Part shown: positions 40,338 to 49,271 of the stretch, one piece after another
Layout of the letters: each line of letters opens with the position of its first letter
Position numbering within the stretch: position 1 is the first letter of the stretch
Assembly: GCF_900188105.1 (NCBI RefSeq)
Contig: NZ_FZNP01000001.1
Coordinates: forward strand, 620,001 to 684,000
Direction: 5' to 3'
Length of the DNA stretch: 64,000 nucleotides
Origin: Actinomadura mexicana
Lineage (GTDB): Bacteria; Actinomycetota; Actinomycetes; Streptosporangiales; Streptosporangiaceae
The notes under the pieces: model-generated
Seen by the model: the letters and a program-made list of their open reading frames with translations, nothing else
What the model was told of the DNA's origin: nothing
Databases searched by the model: none
Program-made: the position numbers and the translations under genes

Positions 40338-41252
40338 ATGAACGAACGAGACGTACTGATCATCGGCGGCGGGCCGGCCGGGCTGAACGGCGCCCTCGTC
40401 CTCGCCCGCGCCCGCCGCTCCGTCACCGTCGTCGACGCCGGCGAGCCGCGCAACGCCGGGGTCGACCACATGCACGGCTTCCTCACCCGGGACGGGATGC
40501 CGCCCGCCCGCCTGCTGGAGACCGGCCGCACCGAGGTGCGCGGCTACGGCGGCGAGATCGTCGAGGGGACGGTCGCCCGCGCCGAGGAGGGCTTCGTCCT
40601 CACCCTCGGCGACGGCACCCGGTTGCGGGGCCGCCGCCTGCTGGTCACCACGGGCGTGACCGACGTCCTGCCGGACGTTCCCGGCCTGCGGGAGCGGTGG
40701 GGCCGGGAGGCGCAGATGTGCCCCTACTGCCATGGCTGGGAGGTCCGCGACCAGAGGATCGCCGTGCTGGGGACGTCCCCGAACTCCGTCCACCAGGCGC
40801 TGCTGCTGCGCCAGTGGTCGCCGGACGTGACGTTCGTCGCGGACGCGCCCCCCGCGGGCGAGGACGCGGCGCGGCTGGCCGCGCGCGGCATCGGCGTCGC
40901 GCCGAGCGGGGTGCGGCGCGTCGTCGTCGAGGACGACCGGCTCACCGGACTGGAACTGGCGGACGGCTCGGTGCTCGGCTGCGACGCCGTGTTCCTCGCG
41001 CCGACGTGGGTCCCCAAGGCCGGGCCGCTGGCCGACCTCGGCTGCGAGACCGGCGAGGACGGCTTCGTGAAGACCGACCCGACCGGGCGGACCAGCGTGC
41101 CCGGCGTGTGGGCGGCGGGCAACGTCGTCGTGCCCGCCGGCCAGGTCGTCATGGCGGCGGCGGCCGGGGCCATGGCGGCCGCGATGATCAACGCCGATCT
41201 GGTCGAGGAGGAGGTCGCGCGGGGGCTCGCCGCCCTTCGGAGCACGGCCTAG
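40338..41252 (+). CDS. NAD(P)/FAD-dependent oxidoreductase, thioredoxin-reductase-like
   Basis: A 304-residue flavoprotein. It has FAD-binding VLIIGGGPAGLNGALVLARA, the redox CxxC in QMCPYCHGWE (about residue 133), an NAD-site variant IAVLGTSPNSVHQ (not the usual GGGxxA), and the end motif GVWAAGNVV. CPYC replaces the classical CATC, as in low-molecular-weight-thiol or ferredoxin-type TrxR relatives. It probably reduces a disulfide or has lost a classical thioredoxin partner. It is the divergent neighbour of the XRE-cupin regulator and is followed by the Nudix-like gene after nine bases. Confidence 0.87.
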   Translation: MNERDVLIIGGGPAGLNGALVLARARRSVTVVDAGEPRNAGVDHMHGFLTRDGMPPARLLETGRTEVRGYGGEIVEGTVARAEEGFVLTLGDGTRLRGRRLLVTTGVTDVLPDVPGLRERWGREAQMCPYCHGWEVRDQRIAVLGTSPNSVHQALLLRQWSPDVTFVADAPPAGEDAARLAARGIGVAPSGVRRVVVEDDRLTGLELADGSVLGCDAVFLAPTWVPKAGPLADLGCETGEDGFVKTDPTGRTSVPGVWAAGNVVVPAGQVVMAAAAGAMAAAMINADLVEEEVARGLAALRSTA

Positions 41253-41261
41253 GCTCGGCGT

Positions 41262-42251
41262 GTGGCGGACGAGGAGGAGTGGCGGCGCGGGCGGGCGGCG
41301 CTGAACGCGGCCCGCGGCCGGTTCGGCGAGGTCGCCGACGGGCTGTACCCGGGCGTCCCGCGCGTCGCGGGAACGCCGCTGCTCTGCCGGGACGCCTGGA
41401 TCCCCGGATCCCCGATCCCGCTGGAGGAGATCCGGCTGGGGTGGGAGCCCCGCCCCGCCCCGCCCGCGATCGCCGACCCGGCCGACGGGCTCCCGGACGG
41501 GTACCGGACGTACGCGGAGGCGGTCGCGGCCCTGGCCCCGCCGAAGGTGTTCGAGGACCGTCCGAGCTACCGGCTGGTCGGGGCCGAACCACCGGTCCTG
41601 CGGCTCGGCCCCGCCCGCTACTTCGACGGCGTCAACGTGGGCGAGTCCGTGGCGCACGAGCTGGCCGCCGGGGCGGACGGGCTGCCGCTGCGCGACCGGA
41701 TCGGCGACCCGTGCGACCTGTCACGCAGGCCCGCGCTGCCCGCCGTCACCACGGTCACCGCGACGGCGTCCGGACGGTACGTCCTGCATCGGCGCGACCC
41801 CGCGAAGGTCGCGCACGCCGGCGGGCTGTACCAGGTGATGCCGGTCGGGGTGTTCCAGCCGCTCGGCGATGAGCCGCCTGACCTGTGGCAGTGCATGGTC
41901 CGCGAGTACGCCGAGGAGTTTCTCGGCGCGGCCGAGGACTACGGCGACGGCTTCGTCCAGCAGGACTGGCCTTTTCACCAGGCGATGACCGCCGCCCGCG
42001 ACGAGGGCCGCATCCGAGCGCGTTTCCTGGGGCTCGGCGTGGACCCGCTGACGCTGGCGCTCGACCTGCTGACCGTCGTCGCCATCGACGACGCGCTGTT
42101 CGGCGAGCTCTTCGGCGGCCTCGTCGCGGTCAACGACGAGGGCGAGGTGTCGATGGCGCCGTTCGACGGGGCGCTCCCCCGGCCGATGCAGCCGGCGGGG
42201 GCCGCCGCGCTGGGTCTGGCGCGGCGGCATCGGGCGGCCCTCGGGCTGTAG
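41262..42251 (+). CDS. Nudix-like hypothetical protein
   Basis: A 329-residue soluble protein. The segment DLWQCMVREYAEEFLG resembles the core of a Nudix box (REYAEEFLG matches RExxEExG), but the upstream Gly and Glu of the full pattern are not at the right spacing, so catalysis is doubtful. Other parts (YRLVGAEPPVLRLGPARYFDG; GGLYQVMPVGVFQP) are found in actinobacterial proteins without known role. A TAGGCT -10-like hexamer overlaps the stop of the previous gene and lies six bases before this GTG, so a leaderless transcript is possible besides read-through. Confidence 0.65.
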   Translation: MADEEEWRRGRAALNAARGRFGEVADGLYPGVPRVAGTPLLCRDAWIPGSPIPLEEIRLGWEPRPAPPAIADPADGLPDGYRTYAEAVAALAPPKVFEDRPSYRLVGAEPPVLRLGPARYFDGVNVGESVAHELAAGADGLPLRDRIGDPCDLSRRPALPAVTTVTATASGRYVLHRRDPAKVAHAGGLYQVMPVGVFQPLGDEPPDLWQCMVREYAEEFLGAAEDYGDGFVQQDWPFHQAMTAARDEGRIRARFLGLGVDPLTLALDLLTVVAIDDALFGELFGGLVAVNDEGEVSMAPFDGALPRPMQPAGAAALGLARRHRAALGL

Positions 42252-42256
42252 CGGCC

Positions 42257-43705
42257 TCACGAGCGGCTGAGCGAGCGGAGTTCGTCCAGCGCGTCCACCA
42301 GATGGTCGATGATCTCCGAGGGGTCGGGGATGAGCTCGCGGCAGGCGACGATGCCGACGTCCACCTTCCCGTCGTAGGAGAACACGGTGATGTTCAGGCC
42401 GCCGCTGACGTCGGTGATGACCGAGATCGGGTAGTAGCCGAGCACCTTCGCGCCGCACAGGTACAGCGGGAACTGCGGGCCCGGCACGTTGGAGATGACC
42501 AGGTTGACCGGGCGCAGCGACACCGCCGGCGCGGCCTGCAGCGCGAGCCGCGTGACCGCCGCGGCGAAGGGCGCCGGGAGCAGCCCGCTCATCTCCCGCA
42601 CCCAGTTGCCCGACGACCCGGTGAACCGCCGCTTCGCCAGGTCCATGTCGCGCTGGACGGCGGCGTACCGGTCGGCGGGGTCGGGCAGGTGCGTGGCGAG
42701 CGGCGTGGTCATGATCGAGACCTGGTTGCCCGGCTCGGCGGCCGCGCCCGCGCCGCGCCGCAGCGACACCGGGACGGCCGCGACCAGCGGGCGCTCGGGC
42801 AGCTCGCCGCGCTTGTCGAGCCACTGCCGCAGCGCCGTCGCGCACAGCGCCATGACCACGTCGTTGACGCTGCCGCCGAGGGCCCGCCGGATCTCCTTGA
42901 TGTCGGCGAGCGGCAGCTCCCCGCACGCGACGGCGCGGCGCCGCCCGATCGGATGGTTGAACGGCGTCGGCGGCGCGCTGACCCGCGGTGCCTTCGGCAG
43001 CTCCGGGCGGCGCAGCGCACCCTGCATCAAGGACGACACGAGCCCGACGCCCGGGATGGCCGACAGGCCCGGGATCTCGTCCAGGTAGGGGGCGGTGCGC
43101 ACCGCCGACATCGCCGAGCGCACCGGGTGCAGCGCGGTCCGCAGCAGTCCCGTGCCGAGCATGCTCGCCGTGCCGGGGGCGCGCGCCGGGACGGACTCGT
43201 CGGCGGGCAGGTCGCGGGGCTCGGGCGTCAGGTCGAGCAGCGCGGCGAGCGTCTCGGCGGCCATCACGCCGTCGATGGCCGCGTGGTGCACCTTCACGTA
43301 GACGGCCGTCCGGCCGCCGGCCAGGCCCTGGATGAGGACCATCTCCCACAGCGGGCGGGACCGGTCGAGCGGCCGCTCGTGCAGCATCGCGACCAGGTTG
43401 GCGAGCTGCCGGTCGCTGCCGGGCTCCGGCAGTCCGAACTCGGAGATGTGCCGCTCGGGCTCGAAGTCGGGGTCGTCCTCCCAGTACGGGTGGTCCAGGC
43501 CGAGCGGCACCTGGACGAGCCGCTGCCGCAGCGGCCGGGCCGCGAGGTGCGCGCGGACGCGGATCAGCTCGGCGACGTGCGGGACGGTGAGCCGGCCGCC
43601 GGGGCACGTCCCGGGGTCGACGATGCCGAGCCCGGCGATGTGGGCATGGGTCTTCGCGTTCTCGGCATGGAGGAAGGTGGCGTCCACGGTGGTCAGCTGG
43701 GTCAT
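42257..43705 (-). CDS. Wax ester synthase/acyl-CoA:diacylglycerol acyltransferase (WS/DGAT)
   Basis: A 482-residue enzyme. The active-site motif HHAAIDG is at about residue 150, VLISN-type LVISNVPGPQFPLY near the end, and an N-terminal TTVDATFLHAENAKTHAHI start. It esterifies acyl-CoA with diacylglycerol or alcohols to store triacylglycerol or wax. Length matches the family. ATG 43705 follows an AGAG stretch. It is convergent with the Nudix-like gene (five bases apart). No lipase or lipid-droplet gene is adjacent. Confidence 0.93.
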   Translation of the reverse strand: MTQLTTVDATFLHAENAKTHAHIAGLGIVDPGTCPGGRLTVPHVAELIRVRAHLAARPLRQRLVQVPLGLDHPYWEDDPDFEPERHISEFGLPEPGSDRQLANLVAMLHERPLDRSRPLWEMVLIQGLAGGRTAVYVKVHHAAIDGVMAAETLAALLDLTPEPRDLPADESVPARAPGTASMLGTGLLRTALHPVRSAMSAVRTAPYLDEIPGLSAIPGVGLVSSLMQGALRRPELPKAPRVSAPPTPFNHPIGRRRAVACGELPLADIKEIRRALGGSVNDVVMALCATALRQWLDKRGELPERPLVAAVPVSLRRGAGAAAEPGNQVSIMTTPLATHLPDPADRYAAVQRDMDLAKRRFTGSSGNWVREMSGLLPAPFAAAVTRLALQAAPAVSLRPVNLVISNVPGPQFPLYLCGAKVLGYYPISVITDVSGGLNITVFSYDGKVDVGIVACRELIPDPSEIIDHLVDALDELRSLSRS

Positions 43706-43948
43706 GCTCTCTCGTCCGTCCGCTCGTCCTGCGCCGTCCGTACTCTCTAGGAGTTATGCGCTGGAAGTCCGCAGGTCAATGACGGCCGCCAGGAAGTAAC
43801 AGCGACTTAACGGGGCGTTTCACCCAGTTCATCGACCACTTTTCTCGGCGCTGGAGAACATTTGCCTGTGTCCCGACCTGATGCGGTCAGAAAACTTCTC
43901 AACGCCGATAAGGCAGGCAATCTTCCGCCGACCTGGAGATCATCGCAC

Positions 43949-43954
43949 TAGGCT
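43949..43954 (+). promoter_or_regulatory. -10 element giving a leaderless ung transcript
   Basis: TAGGCT, a common actinobacterial -10, lies eight bases before the ung ATG. No ribosome site is present. The 250 bases upstream (from 43706) are AT-richer than average and hold no recognised gene. Confidence 0.5.
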
Positions 43955-43962
43955 CGTACCCC

Positions 43963-44640
43963 ATGACAGCACGACCACTCTCGGAGATCGTCGAGGCGGG
44001 ATGGGCGACCGCGCTGACCCCCGTCGCCGGGACGATCGCCGCCGCGGGCGACTGGCTGCGCGCCGAGGTCGCCGCCGGGCGCCGCTACCTGCCCGCCGGG
44101 AACCACGTCCTGCGCGCCTTCACCCAGCCGTTCGATGACGTGCGCGTCCTCATCATGGGTCAGGACCCCTACCCGACGCCCGGCCACCCGGTCGGCCTCA
44201 GCTTCTCGGTCGCCCCGGACGTCCGGCCGCTGCCCGGCAGCCTCGTCAACATCTTCCGCGAGTACTGCGACGACCTCGGCCACCCGCAGCCGTCCAACGG
44301 CGACCTCTCCCCCTGGACGCGGCAGGGCGTCTGCCTGCTCAACAGGTCGCTGACCGTCATGCCGGGCAAGCCGGGCTCGCACCGCAGCAAGGGCTGGGAG
44401 GAGGTCACCGAGCAGGCCATCCGCGCCCTCGCCGCCCGCGACCGCCCCCTCGTCGCCATCCTGTGGGGCCGCGACGCCCGCAACCTCAAGCCGCTGCTCG
44501 GCAACGTCCCCTGCATCGAGTCGCCCCACCCGAGCCCCATGTCGGCCGACCGCGGCTTCTTCGGCTCCCGCCCCTTCTCCCGCGCCAACCAGCTCCTGGA
44601 GCAGCAAGGCGCCCAGCCGGTCGACTGGAAACTGTGTTAG
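43963..44640 (+). CDS. ung: Uracil-DNA glycosylase, family 1
   Basis: A 225-residue DNA repair enzyme that removes uracil. Catalytic motif [17 protein letters not shown] (water-activating Asp, Tyr), [19 protein letters not shown] (uracil Asn), and the leucine-loop motif [14 protein letters not shown]. All catalytic residues are present. The gene is alone, with a probable leaderless promoter and a hairpin after the stop. Confidence 0.96.
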   Translation: MTARPLSEIVEAGWATALTPVAGTIAAAGDWLRAEVAAGRRYLPAGNHVLRAFTQPFDDVRVLIMGQDPYPTPGHPVGLSFSVAPDVRPLPGSLVNIFREYCDDLGHPQPSNGDLSPWTRQGVCLLNRSLTVMPGKPGSHRSKGWEEVTEQAIRALAARDRPLVAILWGRDARNLKPLLGNVPCIESPHPSPMSADRGFFGSRPFSRANQLLEQQGAQPVDWKLC

Positions 44641-44641
44641 C

Positions 44642-44661
44642 CCAGGGGGGCGACCCCCTGG
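44642..44661. terminator. Terminator hairpin after ung
   Basis: CCAGGGGG, loop GCGA, CCCCCTGG: an 8-bp perfect stem one base after the ung stop and 30 bases before the convergent gene's stop. No U tract. Confidence 0.65.
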
Positions 44662-44691
44662 CCCCGGTTGCGGGCCGCGGGTGGGGCTAGC

Positions 44692-45549
44692 TCATTCCTG
44701 GGGGAGCCTGCGGAGGAAGAGGGCGAACTCGCCGGCGCCGTCGGCCGCCGCCTCCGGGGAGAGAGGGGTGAGGCGGCGCTCGCCGTGGCTCCAGTAGACG
44801 CCGGGGGCGCAGGGGTCGTCGGCGTTGGCGTGCATCTCCCGGACGACGTCGGCGAATATGGGGAGCACGTCGCGGACGGCCGTGGAGGTGATCGGGTACA
44901 GCAGCAGCGTGCTGTGGCAGGGGACCCCGACCAGGGCGCCGTGCTCGTTCGGCCACGGCACGAACTGGTGGACCTCGCTGAGCAGCGCCGACACGTAGCG
45001 GCTGCCCGGCTTGCCGACGACGCGGACGTTGCGGCCCGGCAGGAGCGGCTGGTCGTGCACGGAAACGTCGGCCAGCTCGCGGTCGTGGGTGTTCGTCATC
45101 ACGTACCCGAGCTTGTGCAGGCCGAGCAGGCCCGCGCGGGCCTTGGTGAGGGGGCCGCCGTAGCGGGGGTGCTCGATCATCACCATGGCGTCGAAGTGGT
45201 CGCCGGCGGGGACGACGACGAGGCCCTCGCGGTCGCGGGGGTCGAGCTTCGGCACGATGCGCAGGCGCAGCAGCTCCCGGACGTCGCCGAACAGCTCCAT
45301 CTCGCCGACGGCGAGGAACGCACGGTCGCCGACCTCGCGGACCCACTCGTCCACCACCTTCGGCCACGCCGAGCGCGGCTCGCGGGCGCAGCGCTCCAGC
45401 ACCGTCCAGCTGGAGGCGCGGGCCTCCGACCGGCCCACGGGCAGCACCACCTCGGAGGTACCGTGATCGAACCAGGCGCTGGGCGCCAGGGCGGGCAGCA
45501 CGTCGCGGATGAGCGCGTGCACGTCCGCCGCCGCGTCCAACGGTTCCAT
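44692..45549 (-). CDS. Hypothetical protein
   Basis: A 285-residue soluble protein that I cannot place firmly. It has mixed alpha/beta character: VVVPAGDHFDAMVMIEHP, LHKLGYVMTNTHDREL, HSTLLLYPITSTAV and the end GVYWSHGERRLTPLSPE. It faintly recalls DUF1444-type proteins. The ATG at 45549 has a GGGAGG nine bases upstream; the ATG at 45558 sits on that site and is less likely. It is divergent from plsC. Confidence 0.7.
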   Translation of the reverse strand: MEPLDAAADVHALIRDVLPALAPSAWFDHGTSEVVLPVGRSEARASSWTVLERCAREPRSAWPKVVDEWVREVGDRAFLAVGEMELFGDVRELLRLRIVPKLDPRDREGLVVVPAGDHFDAMVMIEHPRYGGPLTKARAGLLGLHKLGYVMTNTHDRELADVSVHDQPLLPGRNVRVVGKPGSRYVSALLSEVHQFVPWPNEHGALVGVPCHSTLLLYPITSTAVRDVLPIFADVVREMHANADDPCAPGVYWSHGERRLTPLSPEAAADGAGEFALFLRRLPQE

Positions 45550-45670
45550 GGGGCTCATCCTCCCTCAGCCTTCGGCGGATCAGTTGCACACCCACCTTCT
45601 CAGAACTGGGCCCGGTTGTGCGATGCATCGCGATCCCCGCCTCGCACTCGCTGATCAGCAGTTGCTCAAG

Positions 45671-45676
45671 TACGGT
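45671..45676 (+). promoter_or_regulatory. -10 element giving a leaderless plsC transcript
   Basis: TACGGT lies six bases before the ATG at 45683, with no ribosome site between, so transcription probably starts at the start codon. Confidence 0.45.
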
Positions 45677-45682
45677 GCCTAC

Positions 45683-46468
45683 ATGCGCGAACTCGTTTAC
45701 CCACCGGTGATCAAGACGGCTCTCGGCGTGTTCAAGGCCCTGAACATCAGGATCCGTCTGGAGGGGACCGACCACATCCCCAGTACCGGTGGTGCGGTGC
45801 TCGTCAGCAACCACGTCAGTTACCTCGACTTCATCTTCGCGGGCCTGGCCGCGCACCCGGCGGGCCGGCTGGTGCGGTTCATGGCGAAGAAGGAGATCTT
45901 CGACAACCGGATCGGCGGGCCGCTGATGCGCGGCATGCACCACATCCCGGTGGACCGCGACGCGGGCGCCTCCTCCTACGCGGCGGCGCTCAAGGCGCTG
46001 CGGGGCGGGGAGATCGTCGGGGTGTTCGCCGAGGCCACGATCAGCCGCTCGTTCACGGTGAAGGAGATCAAGAGCGGCGCGGTGCGGATGGCGGTGGCGT
46101 CCAAGACGCCGCTCATCCCGGTCGCGCTCTGGGGCCCGCAGCGGATGTGGACCAAGGGCCGCAAGCGCCGGCTCCTCCAGCGCAACGTGCCGGTGACGAT
46201 CATCGTCGGCGAGCCCATGTACCCCAAGCGCGGTGACGACTACGAGCAGGTCACCCGGGATCTGCACGCCCGCATGGCGGAGCTGCTGGAGAAGGCGCAG
46301 CGCGAGTACACCGACGTCCCGCGCTCGGACGAGACGTGGTGGCAGCCCGCCTACCTCGGCGGCACGGCGCCGACGCCGGAGGAGGCCGAGAAGCTCGACC
46401 TGGAAGAGGCCGAGGCGCGCAAGGCCGCCCACGCGGAGCGCGAGGCCGGGGAGGGCGGCGGCTCCTGA
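45683..46468 (+). CDS. 1-acyl-sn-glycerol-3-phosphate acyltransferase (PlsC family)
   Basis: A 261-residue membrane-associated acyltransferase. Motif I is NHVSYLDFIF (His and Asp four apart), motif III-like FAEATISRS replaces the usual FPEGTRS but keeps the Glu, and IPVALWGPQRMW is motif IV. A Glu-rich tail (EEAEKLDLEEAEARK) ends the protein. It makes phosphatidic acid or related lipids. The start at 45683 gives the family's normal N-terminus (MRELVYPPVIK). Confidence 0.9.
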   Translation: MRELVYPPVIKTALGVFKALNIRIRLEGTDHIPSTGGAVLVSNHVSYLDFIFAGLAAHPAGRLVRFMAKKEIFDNRIGGPLMRGMHHIPVDRDAGASSYAAALKALRGGEIVGVFAEATISRSFTVKEIKSGAVRMAVASKTPLIPVALWGPQRMWTKGRKRRLLQRNVPVTIIVGEPMYPKRGDDYEQVTRDLHARMAELLEKAQREYTDVPRSDETWWQPAYLGGTAPTPEEAEKLDLEEAEARKAAHAEREAGEGGGS

Positions 46469-46581
46469 CGCGCGCCGGGCCCTGACGCGGGCCCCGGCCC
46501 CGCGGTGAGCGCCGACTGACTTGCGGCGCGTCCGGCTAATTCGGTGGACGCGGCGCGCCGCCGGGCGTGATCATCAGTGTC

Positions 46582-47739
46582 ATGACCATGTCGCGGGAGA
46601 GGCCGCAGGAGGTCCTGCATCTGATCGACCCCCGGGAAGGCACCGACGCGCCGGAGCCCGCGCTGCCCGTGGTCTTCAACCTGTCCGACAACAACTCCCC
46701 CGCCGACGTGATGGACGTGCTGTCGCTGCGCCCGTTCGCGTCCGGGGAGCAGCCCTGGTCGCGGTCGACGCGGCTGGAGAACGTCCGGACGGAGGCGCCG
46801 CTGCGCCCGGGCGACGCCAGGCTCGTGCGGGTCGCGCACGAGAAGGGCAAGGAGTCGGTGCTGGCCGAGGGCGACGGCTGGACGCTGCTGAGCAACCGGT
46901 GGAAGAGCGGCATCGCCTACATCGCGGTGTCCGCCGTGACCGACGAGCTGGCCGAGACCGTCCTCGCGGCGTCGGTGAAGGACGCGACCGAGCCGCCGAA
47001 GGTGGACGAGACCAGCGTCGAGATGGGCTTCTGGCACATGGGGGCGCACGGCCCCGTCCGCAGCGAGCGCGCCATCACGGCCGACTCCTGGGAGGACATC
47101 CGGCGCAACTACACCGCGCCGGTCGCCGAGGCGCTCGACGCGGTGATGAAGCTCACCCGCGAGGAGGTCTCCGGACGGCTGCTGCTCCTGCACGGCCCGC
47201 CCGGCACCGGCAAGACCACCGCGCTGCGCGCCCTCGCCCGCTCCTGGAACGACTGGTGCCAGTCCGACTGCGTCCTGGACCCCGAGGCCCTGTTCGGCAC
47301 GCCCAGCTACCTGATGGAGGTCGCGGTCGGCGACGACGAGGACGAGAACCGCCGCTGGCGGCTGCTCATCCTGGAGGACTGCGACGAGCTGATCCGCGGC
47401 GAGGCCAAGCAGTCGACGGGCCAGGGCCTGTCGCGGCTGCTGAACCTCACCGACGGGATGCTCGGCCAGGGCCGGGACGTGCTGGTGGCCATCACCACCA
47501 ACGAGGACCTCGCCATGCTGCACCCGGCGGTGGTCCGCCCCGGCCGCTGCCTCGCCCAGATCGAGGTGGGCCGGCTCACCCGCGCGGAGTCGCTCTCCTG
47601 GCTGGACGGCACGGACGTCCCCGGCGCGGAGATCGGCGCCGACGGCGCGACGCTCGCCGAGCTCGCCGCACTGCGCAAGGGCGAGAAGCGTCCCGACGGT
47701 CAGGACGCCCCCGCCACCGCCACCGGCTTCTACCTCTAG
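46582..47739 (+). CDS. AAA-type ATPase (DUF5925-associated)
   Basis: A 385-residue protein. The N-terminal half (about 1-165) is the DUF5925-like region; the C-terminal AAA core has Walker A LHGPPGTGKTT, Walker B RLLILEDCDEL, sensor-1 LVAITTNEDL and the Arg-finger-like VVRPGRCLAQIE. It should couple ATP to protein remodelling. Substrate unknown. GTG 46567 and ATG 46588 are other possible starts. It is convergent with the trans-sulfuration gene, 13 bases apart. Confidence 0.85.
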   Translation: MTMSRERPQEVLHLIDPREGTDAPEPALPVVFNLSDNNSPADVMDVLSLRPFASGEQPWSRSTRLENVRTEAPLRPGDARLVRVAHEKGKESVLAEGDGWTLLSNRWKSGIAYIAVSAVTDELAETVLAASVKDATEPPKVDETSVEMGFWHMGAHGPVRSERAITADSWEDIRRNYTAPVAEALDAVMKLTREEVSGRLLLLHGPPGTGKTTALRALARSWNDWCQSDCVLDPEALFGTPSYLMEVAVGDDEDENRRWRLLILEDCDELIRGEAKQSTGQGLSRLLNLTDGMLGQGRDVLVAITTNEDLAMLHPAVVRPGRCLAQIEVGRLTRAESLSWLDGTDVPGAEIGADGATLAELAALRKGEKRPDGQDAPATATGFYL

Positions 47740-47752
47740 GCCGCCTCCCGCC

Positions 47753-48934
47753 CTAGGACGCCTTCCGCAGGGCCTGCTCGATGTCGGCCCAGAGGTCGTC
47801 CGGGTGTTCGAGGCCGACGGCCAGGCGCACCGTCCCCTCGCCGATGCCGGCGGCGGCGAGGGACGCGGCGTCCAGCTGGCGGTGGGACGTGCTGGCCGGG
47901 TGCATGACCAGGGTCGCGATGTCGCCGAGCGAGGGGCCCAGCGAGACCAGCTCGACGGCCTCGGAGAAGGTCCGGCCCGCGTCCCGGCCGCCGGCGAGCT
48001 CGAAGGCCAGGACGCCGCCGGCGCCGTCCGGCAGCAGCCGCCGGGCGAGCTCGTGCTGCGGGTGGTCCTCCAGCCCCGGGTAGTGGACGCGGGTGACCGA
48101 CGGGTGGCCGGCCAGGCGGCGCGCGATGTCGAGGGCGGACTCGCTCTGCCTGGCCACGCGCAGCGGCATCGTGGCGAGGCCCCGGACGGTCAGCCAGGAG
48201 GCGAACGGGTCGGGGGTGGAGCCCAGCTCGACGGCGTGCTCCCAGACCCGCCGGTGGACGGACGCGTCGGCGAAGACGGCGGCGCCGCCGATGGTGTCGC
48301 CGTGCCCGCCGAGGTACTTCGTCGTGGAGTGGACGACGATGTCGGCCCCGTGCTCGATGGGCCTGCACAGGAGCGGGACGAAGGTGTTGTCGACGACGGT
48401 CAGCACGCCCGTCCCGCGGACGGCCTCGGTGAACGCGGGCAGGTCCGTCACGTGGGTGGTGGGGTTGGCGACCGTCTCCAGGTAGAGGATCCTCGTCGTA
48501 CCGCGCAGCGCGTCCCGTACCTCGGCAGGGTCGTCGCCGGAGACGAACGTGACCTCGACGCCCCAGCGTGCGGCGAGGTCCTGGAGCAGCGCGTGGGTTC
48601 CGCCGTAGAGGGCGGCCTGCGCGACGACGTGGTCGCCGCTGCGGAGCAGTCCCGTCAGCACCGCGTTGACCGCGCCCATGCCGGACCCGGTGGCGAGCGT
48701 CCCGGAGCCGCCTTCGAGTTCGGTGAGCGACTGCTCCAGGGCGCGGACGGTCGGGTTGGCCATCCGGGCGTAGAAGAACGCCTCGTCGGGGCCCTGGAAC
48801 GCGGCGGCGAGCGCGTCGGAGGCGTCGAAGGAGAACAGGTGCCCCTGGTAGATCGGGACGCCGAGCGGGCGGCTGCCCTCGGGGACGATCACGGGCGGGT
48901 GGACGGCTCGGGTCTGCGGGTGATGTGCGGTCAT
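47753..48934 (-). CDS. PLP-dependent trans-sulfuration enzyme (cystathionine gamma-synthase/lyase family)
   Basis: A 393-residue Cys/Met-metabolism enzyme. The PLP-binding lysine lies in VVHSTTKYLGGHGDTIGG; TGSGMGAVNAVL is the phosphate site; VDNTFVPLL and the late LRLAVGLEHPDDLWADI close the family pattern. It acts on cystathionine, homocysteine precursors or methionine; the exact reaction (MetB, MetC or methionine gamma-lyase) cannot be told by eye. ATG 48934 has a GGGAG site close to it. Confidence 0.9.
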   Translation of the reverse strand: MTAHHPQTRAVHPPVIVPEGSRPLGVPIYQGHLFSFDASDALAAAFQGPDEAFFYARMANPTVRALEQSLTELEGGSGTLATGSGMGAVNAVLTGLLRSGDHVVAQAALYGGTHALLQDLAARWGVEVTFVSGDDPAEVRDALRGTTRILYLETVANPTTHVTDLPAFTEAVRGTGVLTVVDNTFVPLLCRPIEHGADIVVHSTTKYLGGHGDTIGGAAVFADASVHRRVWEHAVELGSTPDPFASWLTVRGLATMPLRVARQSESALDIARRLAGHPSVTRVHYPGLEDHPQHELARRLLPDGAGGVLAFELAGGRDAGRTFSEAVELVSLGPSLGDIATLVMHPASTSHRQLDAASLAAAGIGEGTVRLAVGLEHPDDLWADIEQALRKAS

Positions 48935-49216
48935 GCTCCCAGCGTGCGGCGGGAACGGCGCCGCGGGAACGGCCAATCGCGACCAGTGGCCCGGTGCGCC
49001 CCCGACTCGTGCTCGCACCGCGCCGGACCACCGGCCCGGCCGAAGGCGCCGCGTCCCCGGCCGGCCGGTACCGTCTCGCCGCCGGCCCGCCCACCCCGCA
49101 GGGGCGAACCGGCGGTCGAGGCCGTCCGGTCGGGGAGTGGTAACGGCGTCCTCGACCGGAGACACGATCATCGCCCGCGGAGGGGCCCGCCCGCCATCCG
49201 GGGGAGCACTGGCATC
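48935..49216. other. Intergenic region without a recognised gene
   Basis: About 280 bases upstream of the trans-sulfuration gene and downstream of the DUF2470 gene, presumably holding the promoter of the former. No clear -35/-10 pair was identified. Confidence 0.45.
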
Positions 49217-49242
49217 CGGCGGGTGCTTGTACGTACCCGCCG
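49217..49242 (-). terminator. Terminator hairpin after the DUF2470 gene
   Basis: CGGCGGGT and ACCCGCCG form an 8-bp stem around a 10-base loop, 30 bases after the stop at 49272 on the minus strand. Confidence 0.5.
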
Positions 49243-49271
49243 CCCTCGCCACCGCGCGGTCCTGCGCGGTA

